DNA from: Millisia brevis NBRC 105863
GTDB taxonomy: Bacteria > Actinomycetota > Actinomycetes > Mycobacteriales > Mycobacteriaceae
Reading direction: 5' to 3'
DNA length: 64,000 nt
Assembly (NCBI RefSeq): GCF_001552615.1
Contig: NZ_BCRN01000010.1
Coordinates: forward strand, 159,407-223,406
Shown here: positions 38,982 to 48,446 of the stretch, piece after piece
How positions within the stretch are numbered: the first letter of the stretch is position 1
How the letters are laid out: every line of letters starts with the position of its first letter
The notes under the pieces: generated by a model
Database searches by the model: none
Seen by the model: only the letters and a program-made list of their open reading frames with translations
What the model was told of the DNA's origin: nothing
Program-made: the position numbers and the translations under genes

Positions 38982-40241
38982 ATGCGATCGATCGAGGAAC
39001 ATCGATCCCGGATCCTCGAGTCCGCGGTGGCTCCCCGGCCGATCCGGGTGGCGATCTCCGAGGCGCACGGCCTGATGTGCGCCGAGGATGTCTCGGCGAC
39101 CTCCGCCCTGCCCGGTTTCGACCAGGCCGCCGTCGACGGCTACGCGGTGCGCTCGGTCGACCTGGTGCCCCCGTCCGATGACGACGAGGCGGCCGGCGAC
39201 ACCGCCGCCCCTGCCGCGGTCACCCTTCCGGTGGTCGGCGATGTCGCGGCCGGTACCCGCCGGCCGACGAGGCTGCGCCCGCAGCAGTGCGTGCGCATCT
39301 CGACCGGAGCCGCCCTTCCCACGCTGGCGGACGCGGTCCTGCCGCTCGACCACGCGGTCGGTGGGCCGGACCGGATCGAGATCAAGACCGGGGTGCGCTC
39401 CGGCGACTTCGTGCGGCGCATCGGCGCCGACGTGCAGCCCGGTGACGTCGCGGTGCGGGCCGGGACGATCATCGGCGCCGCCCAGGTGGGCCTGCTGGCC
39501 GCCGTCGGCTACGACAAGGTGATGGTGCATCCCAGGCCGCGGGTATCGGTGCTCTCGGTCGGCGCCGAGCTGGTCGACATCGACCGGTCGCCCGGCCACG
39601 CCCAGATCTTCGACGTCAACAGTTACGCCCTGGCCGCCGCGGCGGGGGAGGCCGGCGCCGAGGTCTCCCGAATCGGCATCGTCCCGGACGACCCGCAGGG
39701 TGTCCGCGAGGTGGTCGACGGCTGCCTGGCCCGTTCGGAGGTGGTGATCATCTCCTGCGCGGTCGGCGGCGCGAGCGTCGATCGGCTGCGCGAGGCGATG
39801 CGCGACCTCGGCGACCTCGATGTCGAACGCATCGCGATGCACCCCGGCTCGGTGCAGGGCTTCGGAGCCCTCGGGCCCGACCGGGTGCCGACCTTCCTGC
39901 TGCCGGCCAACCCGGTCTCCGCCCTGGTGATCTTCGAACTGATGATCCGCCCGCTGATCCGCACGGCGCTCGGCCGTCGGCAGGTGCTGCGCCGGGTGAT
40001 CACCGCCCGCAGCGTCGAGGAGATCTCCTCGCCCGCGGGGCGCTGGTCGTTCGTGCGGGGCAGTCTCATGCGCACCGAGGACGGTCGGGGCTACCTGGTC
40101 GAGCCGGTGCGGGTGGTGGGCACCTCGCCCTATCCGATGGTCGCCCTGGCCGGGGCGAACTGCCTGGCGATGATCGAACCCGCGGCGACGCGGGTCTTCC
40201 CGGGCGATGAGGTCAAGGTGCTGTTCCTGGCCCAGCGCTGA
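38982..40241 (+). CDS. MoeA/Glp-family molybdopterin-related protein
   Basis: A 419-residue gephyrin/MoeA-fold protein. Conserved blocks are PGFDQAAVDGYAV, RISTGAALPTLADAVLPLDHA, the central SVGAELVD and GAEVSRIGIVPDD motif, and LLPANPVSALVIFEL. MoeA inserts molybdate into adenylylated molybdopterin. The copy found beside galU and rimJ in corynebacteria, called Glp, instead works with FtsZ and a membrane receptor GlpR in division. The galU–this gene–rimJ–GlpR-like order here matches that divisome locus, so a cell-division role is at least as likely as a metabolic one. Syntenic with Rv0994 (moeA1). Confidence 0.9.
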   Translation: MRSIEEHRSRILESAVAPRPIRVAISEAHGLMCAEDVSATSALPGFDQAAVDGYAVRSVDLVPPSDDDEAAGDTAAPAAVTLPVVGDVAAGTRRPTRLRPQQCVRISTGAALPTLADAVLPLDHAVGGPDRIEIKTGVRSGDFVRRIGADVQPGDVAVRAGTIIGAAQVGLLAAVGYDKVMVHPRPRVSVLSVGAELVDIDRSPGHAQIFDVNSYALAAAAGEAGAEVSRIGIVPDDPQGVREVVDGCLARSEVVIISCAVGGASVDRLREAMRDLGDLDVERIAMHPGSVQGFGALGPDRVPTFLLPANPVSALVIFELMIRPLIRTALGRRQVLRRVITARSVEEISSPAGRWSFVRGSLMRTEDGRGYLVEPVRVVGTSPYPMVALAGANCLAMIEPAATRVFPGDEVKVLFLAQR

Positions 40242-40347
40242 GGGGCCCGCGACGCTGGTCACATTCCGGGCGTCGATCGGGGGTCGATGTCGGCACGCGA
40301 CGCCTCGGAAGTCCGCGATGTCGACCACCCGGCCGTATGGTGTCCGG

Positions 40348-40995
40348 ATGGGATGGCTGTCGACGCCTCCGGGCTGGCCGGCTCGGCTCGGTCCGCTGCA
40401 CGTCGACGGCGGTGTGGTGACCGTGCGGCCGGTGCGGCTGCGCGATGGATCCCAGTGGTCGCGACTGCGGCGTGACGATCGGCGCTATCTGGAGCCGTGG
40501 GAGCCGACCGGGACCGCGCCCTGGGCCGCCCGCCATACCGTCGGCGCGTGGCCGTCCGTGCACTCCGCGTTGAAGGCCGAGGCGCGTCGCGGGGCGATGC
40601 TGCCGCTGGCGATCGAACTCGACGGCGTCTTCTGCGGCCAGTTGACCGTCGGCAATATCGTGCGCGGCGCGCTGCGATCCGCGTGGATCGGCTACTGGGT
40701 GGGCAAGGACTACGGCGGCCGCGGGGTGGCGACCGCCGCGGTGGCCCTGGGCCTCGATCACTGCTTCGGTCCGGTCGGGCTGCATCGTGTCGAGGCGACC
40801 GTGCGCCCGGAGAACCAGGCCAGTCGGGCGGTGCTGCGCAAGGTGGGCTTCCGCGAGGAGGGTCTGCTGCAGCGGTACCTGGACGTCGACGGCCGGTGGC
40901 GCGACCACATTCTGGTGGCGATGACCGTCGAGGAATTGCGCGGTTCGGTCACCGACGGCCTGGTCGCGTCCGGCCGCGCCCGCCGCTTCGCCTGA
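40348..40995 (+). CDS. rimJ: GNAT N-acetyltransferase (RimJ-like)
   Basis: A 215-residue GNAT-fold acetyltransferase of the RimJ group, which acetylates N-terminal alanines of ribosomal or other proteins from acetyl-CoA. The acetyl-CoA site is visible in GYWVGKDYGGRGVATAAVAL (the Q/RxxGxG/A motif), and the family-typical HRVEATVRPENQASRAVLRKVGFREEGLLQRYLDVDGRWRDH region follows. ATG at 40348 leaves a short leader (MGWLSTPPGWPARLGPL) consistent with actinobacterial homologues; the open frame reaches 40207. Syntenic with Rv0995. Confidence 0.92.
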   Translation: MGWLSTPPGWPARLGPLHVDGGVVTVRPVRLRDGSQWSRLRRDDRRYLEPWEPTGTAPWAARHTVGAWPSVHSALKAEARRGAMLPLAIELDGVFCGQLTVGNIVRGALRSAWIGYWVGKDYGGRGVATAAVALGLDHCFGPVGLHRVEATVRPENQASRAVLRKVGFREEGLLQRYLDVDGRWRDHILVAMTVEELRGSVTDGLVASGRARRFA

Positions 40996-41183
40996 TCGAT
41001 ACATGTCCTTCGGCGCGGCCGCGTGCATCATGTGGTTCGTGTGATTAGTGTTGCGGGTGTTTCGTAAGTTCCGGCGCGTCGGCAGGTGGTCCTCCCGCGC
41101 ATCGGTAACGTTGCGAATCACAGCGGTGTAATTCGTGCTCGAACCCCCGAACCGGTGGGTCGTCACGCCGAGGAGGTGCACAC

Positions 41184-42104
41184 ATGCCGAATTCGATCAT
41201 CTGGATCGGGCTCGTGGTGGTGTGGATCTTCGTCCTGCTTCCGATGTTGGTGAAGCAACGTCCACCGGTTCGAGTGACCACCGAGGCCGCCCTTGCGGCC
41301 CGGGTGGTGCACCGCGGCGATGACCCGCGGTCGGAACAGCGTCGGACGGCGGGGGCCGTCGCGACCCGGGTGCGCGAGCATCCGTCCGACGTGACGCGGA
41401 GCAGGCCTGCCGACGAAGAACCGGAGGACCGAATGCAGGACGATGATTCGCGCCGTCGCGAGGCCCGGGCCGGGTCCGCGCGCGCCGACGATCGCGAGGA
41501 CGACGCCGTCGAACGCGCGTCGACCCGTCGGTCGTATCGCGACCAAACCGATGGATATGTACCCGACCGTAGCGGTCGGGGAGGCTACGACCCCGAAGCC
41601 GACGCTCTGGCCCGTGCGGCCCGCTACGGGTTCCGCCGTCGCGCCGTACTCGGCGGCGCCGTGGCGGTGGTGGCCGCCGCGATCCTGGCGGTGATCATCT
41701 CGCCGGTGTTCTGGTGGGTGGCTGCCGCCGCGACCGTCGTGATGGCGTTCTACCTCGCGTACCTGCGCCGGCAGGTGCGCATCGAGGAGGACATCCGCCG
41801 TCGCCGACTCGCCCGGATCCGCCGCCTCGAGAGCGACGATGCCGACGACGATCCCGCGCCGCGTGCGTCCGGTCGTTCCGGCCGCCGTCCCGCAGTGGAC
41901 GACGACGCCGACTACGACCTCGACGAGCCGGACGAGGGCGACTTCGAGGAGCCCCGCTACCGGGCCGTCGAGGAGGTGCGTCGGCGCCCCGCGCCGCGTC
42001 GTGCCCCCGCCGGTCGCCCGGTTGCGGTCGACGAGGACGATCCGACCTTCGACGAGCTCGACGACGCCGACGAAGCGGCGCTGCCGCGGGCTCGCGGCGC
42101 GTAG
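41184..42104 (+). CDS. GlpR/SepX-like divisome membrane protein
   Basis: A 306-residue membrane protein. Residues 3-23 form an N-terminal helix (SIIWIGLVVVWIFVLLPMLV) ending in the KQRPPVRVTTEA segment typical of GlpR/SepX proteins. After a charged linker, two helices lie near residues 155-195 (AVLGGAVAVVAAAILAVI and FWWVAAAATVVMAFYLAYL), and the C-terminus is very rich in Asp, Glu and Arg. In corynebacteria GlpR anchors Glp to the septum; in Streptomyces SepX supports septation. The gene has a good GAGGAGG ribosome-binding site and lies two genes after the MoeA/Glp gene. Syntenic with Rv0996. Confidence 0.82.
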   Translation: MPNSIIWIGLVVVWIFVLLPMLVKQRPPVRVTTEAALAARVVHRGDDPRSEQRRTAGAVATRVREHPSDVTRSRPADEEPEDRMQDDDSRRREARAGSARADDREDDAVERASTRRSYRDQTDGYVPDRSGRGGYDPEADALARAARYGFRRRAVLGGAVAVVAAAILAVIISPVFWWVAAAATVVMAFYLAYLRRQVRIEEDIRRRRLARIRRLESDDADDDPAPRASGRSGRRPAVDDDADYDLDEPDEGDFEEPRYRAVEEVRRRPAPRRAPAGRPVAVDEDDPTFDELDDADEAALPRARGA

Positions 42105-42199
42105 TCGCAACACCAACTTTTCGGGCCGCTGAGCAGGCGATTCGTCTAGTTGGCGGGGAGGCTGTTAGTGTGTCTCCCGCGGCCCACAAGGCCGCACCA

Positions 42200-42272
42200 G
42201 GGGCTGTGGCGCAGTTGGTAGCGCGCTTCGTTCGCATCGAAGAGGTCAGGGGTTCGATTCCCCTCAGCTCCA
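42200..42272 (+). tRNA. tRNA-Ala (anticodon CGC)
   Basis: A 73-nt cloverleaf: acceptor GGGGCTG/CAGCTCC with the G3·U70 wobble that identifies tRNA-Ala, D arm GCGC..GCGC, anticodon stem CTTCG/CGAAG with loop TTCGCAT (anticodon CGC, reading GCG), T arm AGGGG-TTCGATT-CCCCT, discriminator A73. The DNA after the discriminator base begins CC. A terminator follows. Such genes are common integration sites, but no direct repeat of its 3' end was found inside the window. Confidence 0.97.
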
Positions 42273-42303
42273 CCCTGTGAAGAGTCACGACATATGTCGC
42301 ATC

Positions 42304-42337
42304 AAAGAACCCCGGGCCATCGGTCCGGGGTTTCTTT
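42304..42337 (+). terminator. Terminator after tRNA-Ala
   Basis: AAAGAACCCCGG (42304-42315) pairs with CCGGGGTTTCTTT (42325-42337) with a 1-nt bulge and a 9-nt loop, ending in TTTCTTT. Confidence 0.8.
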
Positions 42338-42612
42338 GTATGTTGCGCCAGTAGGTTGTCGTGGTGTCGGATTGCCGGCATTCGTTGGGTTGTGATGCTT
42401 CGAACCGGCGTAGGACGAGCGGGGTCGTTTGCGGGGTTCGGGGGCTATCAGGCCGGCGGTGTGCAGGATCCTGCGGATGGTCGAGGTGGGTGGTGACTGG
42501 TGTCCGTTGGTGGTCAGGTGCCAGGCGATGGTGACGGGCCGGCGTCCAGGCCGTCTTTGGTGAGGTGGAGCCGGAGCCCGATGATCAGTTCGCGGATGTC
42601 GGTGGGGCGAGC
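42338..42612 (-). pseudogene. IS481-family transposase remnant
   Basis: A decayed fragment of the N-terminal part of an IS481-type integrase. In the minus frames one reads DIRELIIGLRLHLTKDGLDAGP, then after a frameshift VTIAWHLTTNGHQSPPTSTIRRILHTAGLIAPEPRKRPRSSY, and after a second shift QPNECRQSDTTT. These blocks match the region just before the DDE domain in IS481 transposases. The catalytic domain is missing. No terminal repeats are visible. Confidence 0.75.
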
Positions 42613-44081
42613 CCGTCACCGCCGCCCGGGAGGCGCGGGGGTGCCGGTGGTCCCGACACGTCGCGAACGACGACGGTATTACGGCCCGCAGCTTTCGCTC
42701 GGTAGAGCGCTTCGTCGGCGGAGGCCAGCAGGCTTGACAGGGTGGAGTCGGAGGCGCTGCACACCGCCAGTCCGATGCTGGCCGTGCCGATCGATTCGCC
42801 GAACCACTGCTCTGCGGTCTGTTGCTGAGCAGCCCGGATCCGCTCGGCGACCGCGGTGGCGTCGGCGGCCTCGATACCGGCCAATAGCAGGGCGAATTCC
42901 TCACCTCCCATCCGCGCCAGCAGCGCATCGTCGGGAGACGAACGGTGCGCAATTGCGGCGAACTCGACCAACGACTGATCGCCCCGGGCGTGGCCGAAGG
43001 TGTCGTTGAGTCTCTTGAAGTGGTCCAAATCAATCATCAGTAGCGCAGATGGCTGTGCGGCAGAGGACATCTTGCCCAGTGCTGATTGGGCGCGGCGGAC
43101 GAACTCGCCTCGCCGCAGGGCTCCGGTGAGATCGTCGCGGGTCATGGCCAGGTGCAGGGCACGGTGAATCTGGCGGCTTTCGGCGGTGATACACGCGATA
43201 ACCAGCGGGGCGCCGGCCAGGAGGGCCAGCCCGATCAACGTGGAAATACCGATCGGAACGGGCTGCTCCAGTGGGCCGGCGTTCGCGGGGAAAACGGACA
43301 GGGTGATCGACCAGGCGAACGACACGGCGATGAACAGCGTCGTGAGGAGAACATCACCCAGCAGCGCCGCAGCAATGAGCGCGGGCGTCGTGAAAACCAA
43401 TGCCCCAAAGCCTCCCATGAACCACGCGGGAGCCAGCGAGACGGCAAGCAGTACCGCCGGCACCATGACGCGCCGCGCTATCTCTCGACAACGGGTCCGC
43501 CGCGCCTGTGGAGTGTCCGCGAGGAAATCTCGGATGGCACGGACAGCTGGGAAGCTGAGTACCAGGGGAAGGATCACGGTGTAGTTGACGAGTTCGTAGG
43601 CGAACCATTCCAGCGAGCCGGACCACCACGTCCCCCCGAACAACACCTGGTCGGCAACACCACCGACAAGTCCGGCCGAGGCGGCGGCCACCGCTGCAAT
43701 CGCCATCACCCATCCCACGGATACGCCACGGGTCAGCCCGAGATCCAACGCCCGATTCCGTCGGAAGACGTAGAAGCCGGCGAGTACGCCGACCAGATTT
43801 GCGGTGCTGAGCAGCACCGCCTTCGTGGCGTCGGAACCGGTCAGAAGGTCCGCTGCGAGGTAGCCGGTCGCGATTCCGACCCAGACGGGTGGACACGCCA
43901 TTCTCGGGTTCCGCAGCAATAGGCCCAGAGCCAAGGCATTGGCGGGCCAAAACACCGCGAGCGTGCCGGGCATGCGAGTGGAAATAGAAATAGTGCAGGT
44001 CAGGCCGATGAGAACCGCGAATATCAACCCATTTCGGAGATTGGTCGCCACGGCTGTCGATGCTAACTGGAATGGCGCCAT
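42585..44081 (-). CDS. MASE1-type membrane diguanylate cyclase (GGDEF)
   Basis: A 498-residue sensor enzyme. The first ~300 residues contain about eight TM helices in a MASE1-like arrangement (FWPANALALGLLLRNP, WVGIATGYLAADLL, GFGALVFTTPALIAAALLGD), followed by a GGDEF domain (about 325-480) with DLDHFKRLNDTFGH and the signature GGEEF, so it should make cyclic di-GMP. The ATG at 44081 is taken; an in-frame TTG at 44120 is weaker. The last eight or so codons and the stop come from the adjacent transposase remnant, so the natural C-terminus has been replaced. It has no counterpart in the core gene order. Confidence 0.85.
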   Translation of the reverse strand: MAPFQLASTAVATNLRNGLIFAVLIGLTCTISISTRMPGTLAVFWPANALALGLLLRNPRMACPPVWVGIATGYLAADLLTGSDATKAVLLSTANLVGVLAGFYVFRRNRALDLGLTRGVSVGWVMAIAAVAAASAGLVGGVADQVLFGGTWWSGSLEWFAYELVNYTVILPLVLSFPAVRAIRDFLADTPQARRTRCREIARRVMVPAVLLAVSLAPAWFMGGFGALVFTTPALIAAALLGDVLLTTLFIAVSFAWSITLSVFPANAGPLEQPVPIGISTLIGLALLAGAPLVIACITAESRQIHRALHLAMTRDDLTGALRRGEFVRRAQSALGKMSSAAQPSALLMIDLDHFKRLNDTFGHARGDQSLVEFAAIAHRSSPDDALLARMGGEEFALLLAGIEAADATAVAERIRAAQQQTAEQWFGESIGTASIGLAVCSASDSTLSSLLASADEALYRAKAAGRNTVVVRDVSGPPAPPRLPGGGDGLAPPTSAN

Positions 44082-44259
44082 TGCCCCGATCGAACGATAC
44101 GACTTCCTACCCGACAACAATGAGCCGCGACATCGCCGACATGGTGTCGCAGCTCATGGTGTTTCGGGAACTCGGCCGTGGATGGGGAGCGGGAGGGTTG
44201 TCCCGCAGACCTCGGGCGGTCTGATTCAGCGGCGATGCCTTCAGCTGGTGAAGGACCTG

Positions 44260-44575
44260 ATGGAGCCACCACCCCCCCGAGGGTCCTGGTTCATCCTGCT
44301 CGTGAAGTCGCCCTGCGGATCGGCGTATTCATGTATCGCCACGAAGACGACGTCCGAGGTTGAGCTGGTCGAGATTCTCGGGCTTCCGGTCCACGGTGAT
44401 CTCGCCGCGCGCCGTATCGATGGTGACGGGGAAGGCGCCCGAGTACTCCGCGCTCGGCGAAGACCGTGTCGTCCGTGTCGGTGGCGCCGGAACCCGAGCG
44501 GCCGGCTATGGTCCGCGCGACGGTCAACGCCCCGGCCAGTTGTGACGTGCGCTTTCGCTCCGTGGACGGCTTCAT
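44260..44575 (-). pseudogene. Decayed siderophore-binding ABC-transporter lipoprotein
   Basis: From ATG at 44575 leftward the sequence starts like a FecB/FepB lipoprotein: MKPSTERKRTSQLAGALTVA, then TIAGRSGSGATDTDD, where the expected lipobox Cys has become Arg. After a frameshift it reads SGAFPVTIDTARGEITVDRKPE, a hallmark N-terminus of Fe3+-siderophore binding proteins. A second shift then joins directly to SDVVFVAIHEYADPQGDFTS, which resembles the C-terminal part. So it is frameshifted twice and internally deleted. No permease genes accompany it. Confidence 0.55.
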
Positions 44576-45249
44576 GGAAGTCTCGACCGTCACTCGGAGC
44601 GGGCCGCTACGGCGGGTTACTCCCGACCGAACGTGCCTTAGCCTTGCCTTATGTTGTCCCCGGTCGGCTTCCGGCGTGACTCGGTCACACCCCGACGCCC
44701 CGCAGCGGTCGCGAGCGTTCACCCAATCGGTGACCGGACGTGGTTCCCGCGCCGACACGTCGGCGAAGCCCGGTGCACGTGCCGGGAACACCCGTGCGTA
44801 GCAACGGAGATGGCGTCGGCGGTAGCATCCGACTCGTGGCATCCGACTCGTGGCATCCGACCGGGTGCCACGAACACTGTCGGAGTTCGATGGTCGATAG
44901 GTTGTGTCGATCACCCGACTCGCCAGTTCGTGGCGCTACAAGCCGCCGGCGACACTGCGCGACAAGTGGCCAGGACTTCCCCGGTAGAACGACCGGGGGA
45001 GGCATCGATACCTGGTGACCGCGCGGCCTCCTGCGGTAAAACCAAGACCTGCTGTTCCACTCGGCCGCAACTGTCCATCGTTATGTTGACCTATGCTGCG
45101 ATGTCTAGCAGCGGCATGCACCGGAGGTAACACGTGCGGGACTTCAGTAGCGGGCGTCACATCGACGGCCCGTTCCTCGGCGCTTCATGACCGCCGGTCG
45201 AGCCTCCACCCTACCCACCGTCAGCGAAGTTCAGATCGGAAAGACATCG
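44576..45249. other. Gene-free stretch before pntA
   Basis: About 670 bp without a supportable gene; several open frames exist but show no family character. It contains a 14-bp tandem repeat at 44825-44861 and presumably the pntAB promoter near its right end. Codon-like bias is weaker than in the flanking genes, as expected for decayed DNA. Confidence 0.5.
44825..44861 (+). repeat. 14-bp tandem repeat, about 2.6 copies
   Basis: Unit GCATCCGACTCGTG is repeated head to tail twice and then in part. It is noncoding. Confidence 0.8.
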
Positions 45250-46773
45250 ATGATCATCGGGATCCCACGCGAGTCGTCACCAGGTGAAACACGCGTGGCC
45301 GCCACACCGCAGACGGTAGGCCAACTCATCAAACTCGGCTACCAGGTACGGGTTGAATCGGGGGCCGGCGTCGCGTCGAGCTTCTCCGACGCCGCCTACG
45401 TCGAGGCAGGTGCCGAAATCGGCGACCCGTGGCATAGCGACGTGGTCCTGAAGGTCAATGCGCCCGACGACGCGGAGATCGCGAAGTTGCGGGACGGCAC
45501 GACGCTGGTCAGCCTGATCTCGCCCGCCCTGAAGCCCGAGTTGGTGGAAAAGCTGTCGACCCGCTCGATCACCGTGCTGGCGATGGACGCGGTACCGCGC
45601 ATCTCCCGGGCCCAGTCGCTCGATGTGCTGTCGTCGATGGCCAATATCGCCGGCTACCGCGCGGTCGTCGAGGCCGCGCACGCCTTCGGTCGGTTCTTCA
45701 CCGGTCAGGTCACGGCGGCAGGCAAGGTGCCCCCGGCGAAGGTCCTGGTGGTCGGTGCCGGTGTGGCAGGCCTGGCGGCCATCGGCGCCGCGGGCAGCCT
45801 GGGGGCGGTCGTGCGCGCCACCGACCCCCGCCCGGAGGTGGCCGACCAGGTCAAGTCCCTGGGCGGAGAGTACGTCTCGGTCGACCCGTCCGCCGCCGAG
45901 GTGTCGGCGACCGGCTACGCCAAGGACATGGGCGACAACTACAAGGCTCTCGAAGCCGAGTTGTACGCCGAGTTGGCCCGCGACGTGGACATCATCATCA
46001 CCACCGCGTTGATCCCCGGCCGGCCCGCTCCGCGCATCATCACCGCCGAGATGGTGGCCTCGATGAAGCCCGGCAGCGTGATCGTCGACATGGCTGCGGC
46101 GAACGGCGGCAACGTCGAGGGCACGGTGAAGGACGCGTCGGTCGTCACCGACAACGATGTCACCATCCTCGGCTACACCGATCTGGCGGGCCGCCTGCCG
46201 GCGACGGCTTCCCAGCTGTACGGCACCAACCTGGTCAACCTGCTCAAGCTGGTCACCCCCGAGAAGGACGGCCGACTCACCCTCGACTGGGACGACGTGG
46301 TGCAACGGTCGATGACCGTGATCCGCGACGGCGAGATCACGTGGCCGCCACCGCCGGTTCAGGTATCGGCGGCCCCGGTCGCGCAGCAAGCGGCGCCGGT
46401 GGAACCGAAGCAACCCGACCCGCCCATGTCGATGCAGCGCCGACTCGGACTCACCTTCGGTGCGGCGGCGGCGCTGTTCGTTCTGCTCGCGTTGTCCCCG
46501 GCCGCCCTCCAGGTGCACCTGGTGGTGTTCGCGCTGGCGATCGTCATCGGCTACTACGTGATCGGGCACGTCCACCACGCGCTGCACACCCCGCTGATGT
46601 CGGTGACCAACGCGATCTCGGGCATCATCGTCGTCGGTGCCCTCCTGCAGATCGGTCAGGGCAATACGGCCATCACGGCACTGGCCTTCGTGGCGATCCT
46701 GCTCGCCAGTATCAACGTCTTCGGCGGCTTCGCGGTGACTCGTCGCATGCTGGCCATGTTCTCCCGCAGCTGA
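45250..46773 (+). CDS. pntA: NAD(P) transhydrogenase alpha subunit
   Basis: The 507-residue alpha subunit of proton-translocating transhydrogenase, which links NADH/NADP+ hydride transfer to proton flow. Domain I (NAD-binding) covers residues 1-380: [17 protein letters not shown], the dinucleotide loop [18 protein letters not shown] and the mobile-loop tyrosine region ([14 protein letters not shown]). After a Pro-rich linker, four TM helices ([16 protein letters not shown] onward) form the alpha part of domain II. It is a fused single-chain alpha like that of E. coli, unlike the split two-gene form in M. tuberculosis. ATG at 45250 has GGAAAG 6 nt upstream; the open frame begins at 45187. Confidence 0.96.
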   Translation: MIIGIPRESSPGETRVAATPQTVGQLIKLGYQVRVESGAGVASSFSDAAYVEAGAEIGDPWHSDVVLKVNAPDDAEIAKLRDGTTLVSLISPALKPELVEKLSTRSITVLAMDAVPRISRAQSLDVLSSMANIAGYRAVVEAAHAFGRFFTGQVTAAGKVPPAKVLVVGAGVAGLAAIGAAGSLGAVVRATDPRPEVADQVKSLGGEYVSVDPSAAEVSATGYAKDMGDNYKALEAELYAELARDVDIIITTALIPGRPAPRIITAEMVASMKPGSVIVDMAAANGGNVEGTVKDASVVTDNDVTILGYTDLAGRLPATASQLYGTNLVNLLKLVTPEKDGRLTLDWDDVVQRSMTVIRDGEITWPPPPVQVSAAPVAQQAAPVEPKQPDPPMSMQRRLGLTFGAAAALFVLLALSPAALQVHLVVFALAIVIGYYVIGHVHHALHTPLMSVTNAISGIIVVGALLQIGQGNTAITALAFVAILLASINVFGGFAVTRRMLAMFSRS

Positions 46774-46796
46774 GCGGTCACACCCACAACCTCGGA

Positions 46797-48269
46797 ATGG
46801 ATTCCATGTTCGCCGTTGAAACGACCGCGACCGCTGCCTATATCGTCGCGGCATTGCTGTTCATCTTGGCCCTGGCCGGGCTGTCCAAACACGAAACGTC
46901 CAAGGTCGGAAATACCTTCGGGATCGCCGGCATGACCATCGCCCTGGTCGCCACCGTGGTGCTGGCGCTGGGCCGAGACATCGAGCCGCTCGGCCTGGGC
47001 CTGCTGCTCGGCGCGATGGCCGTCGGCGCCGCCATCGGCCTGTGGCGCGCCCGGATCGTCGAGATGACCGGCATGCCGGAGCTGATCGCCCTGCTGCACT
47101 CCTTTGTCGGCCTGGCCGCCGTATTGGTCGGCTGGAACGGCTACCTGCACGTCGAGGCGCATCCCGACGGCGAGGAGGCCGTGCTGCTGGACGCGGCCGG
47201 CATGCTCGGTATCCACTCCGCCGAGGTGTTCATCGGTGTCTTCATCGGTGCGGTGACCTTCACCGGATCGATCGTGGCCAACCTCAAGCTGTCCGCGAGG
47301 ATGAAGTCTTCCCCGCTGATGCTGCCCGGTAAGAACGCCATCAACATCGGTGCGCTGCTGGTGTTCTTCGCGTTGACGGTCTGGTTCGTCATCGACCCGC
47401 ACCTGTGGCTGCTCGCCGCCGTCACCGTGCTTGCGCTGCTGCTCGGCTGGCATCTGGTGGCCTCGATCGGCGGCGGCGACATGCCCGTGGTCGTCTCCAT
47501 GCTCAACAGCTACTCCGGCTGGGCCGCGGCAGCATCGGGCTTCCTGCTCGGCAACGACCTGCTGATCATCACCGGCGCGTTGGTCGGTTCGTCCGGCGCC
47601 TACCTGTCCTACATCATGTGCAAGGCGATGAACCGCTCGTTCATCTCGGTGATCGCCGGCGGCTTCGGCATCGAAGCCGGCCCCGCCGAGGACAAGGACT
47701 ACGGCGAGCACCGCGAGATCACCGCGGAAGCAGTTGCCGAACTCCTCGACTCGGCGGATTCGGTGATCATCACCCCCGGCTACGGCATGGCCGTCGCCCA
47801 GGCCCAGTACGGCGTGGCCGAACTGACCCGGAAGCTGCGTGAGCGGGGGGTGAACGTGCGCTTCGGTATTCACCCCGTCGCCGGTCGGCTGCCCGGTCAC
47901 ATGAACGTGCTGTTGGCGGAGGCCAAGGTGCCCTACGACATCGTGCTGGAGATGGACGAGATCAACGACGACTTTGCCGAGACCTCGGTCGTGCTGGTCA
48001 TCGGGGCCAACGACACCGTCAACCCGGCCGCGGCCGACGACCCCGGTTCGCCGATCGCCGGTATGCCGGTGCTGACCGTCTGGAACGCCGAGAACGTCAT
48101 CGTCTTCAAGCGGTCCATGGCCTCGGGGTACGCCGGTGTCCAGAACCCGTTGTTCTTCCGGGAGAACACTCAGATGCTCTTCGGCGATGCCAAGGATCGG
48201 GTGGACGCCATCAACGCGGCTCTGCCCGTCCGCGAAAAGTCCGAGCGGGCGAGCAGCGGAAGTCGATAG
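46797..48269 (+). CDS. pntB: NAD(P) transhydrogenase beta subunit
   Basis: The 490-residue beta subunit. The first ~280 residues hold about nine TM helices ([24 protein letters not shown] at the start), and the C-terminal domain III binds NADP(H): [19 protein letters not shown] is the nucleotide loop and [20 protein letters not shown] follows. It lies 23 bp after pntA, with ATG at 46797 or 46806 as start. A 17-bp terminator follows, cleanly separating the transhydrogenase operon from the CRISPR locus. Confidence 0.96.
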   Translation: MDSMFAVETTATAAYIVAALLFILALAGLSKHETSKVGNTFGIAGMTIALVATVVLALGRDIEPLGLGLLLGAMAVGAAIGLWRARIVEMTGMPELIALLHSFVGLAAVLVGWNGYLHVEAHPDGEEAVLLDAAGMLGIHSAEVFIGVFIGAVTFTGSIVANLKLSARMKSSPLMLPGKNAINIGALLVFFALTVWFVIDPHLWLLAAVTVLALLLGWHLVASIGGGDMPVVVSMLNSYSGWAAAASGFLLGNDLLIITGALVGSSGAYLSYIMCKAMNRSFISVIAGGFGIEAGPAEDKDYGEHREITAEAVAELLDSADSVIITPGYGMAVAQAQYGVAELTRKLRERGVNVRFGIHPVAGRLPGHMNVLLAEAKVPYDIVLEMDEINDDFAETSVVLVIGANDTVNPAAADDPGSPIAGMPVLTVWNAENVIVFKRSMASGYAGVQNPLFFRENTQMLFGDAKDRVDAINAALPVREKSERASSGSR

Positions 48270-48282
48270 GACGCAACGGTAT

Positions 48283-48322
48283 AAGGGATCAGCCCCTCCT
48301 CGGGAGGGGCTGATCCCTTTCC
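48283..48322 (+). terminator. Terminator after pntAB
   Basis: A perfect 17-bp stem (AAGGGATCAGCCCCTCC, 48283-48299, against 48303-48319) with a TCG loop and TTT tail. It separates pntB from the cas10 operon. Confidence 0.92.
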
Positions 48323-48446
48323 CGGTGTCCGGAGCTGGAGATCCGAGGAACGGTGACCTGCGGTATCAATCGAACGATGGATAGATCGAGCCGACCATTC
48401 GAATTATGGTTAGTCTTTGCTATCTGCCGTCGATGCGGGGGAACCT

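Noticed and set aside
42200..42272. tRNA-Ala as an integrase attachment site
   Set aside because: No direct repeat of the tRNA 3' end and no integrase gene were found within the window, so only proximity supports it.
44651..45130. 159-codon frame before pntA
   Set aside because: No ribosome-binding site, no domain, His/Arg/Pro-rich composition and overlap with tandem repeats; probably noncoding.
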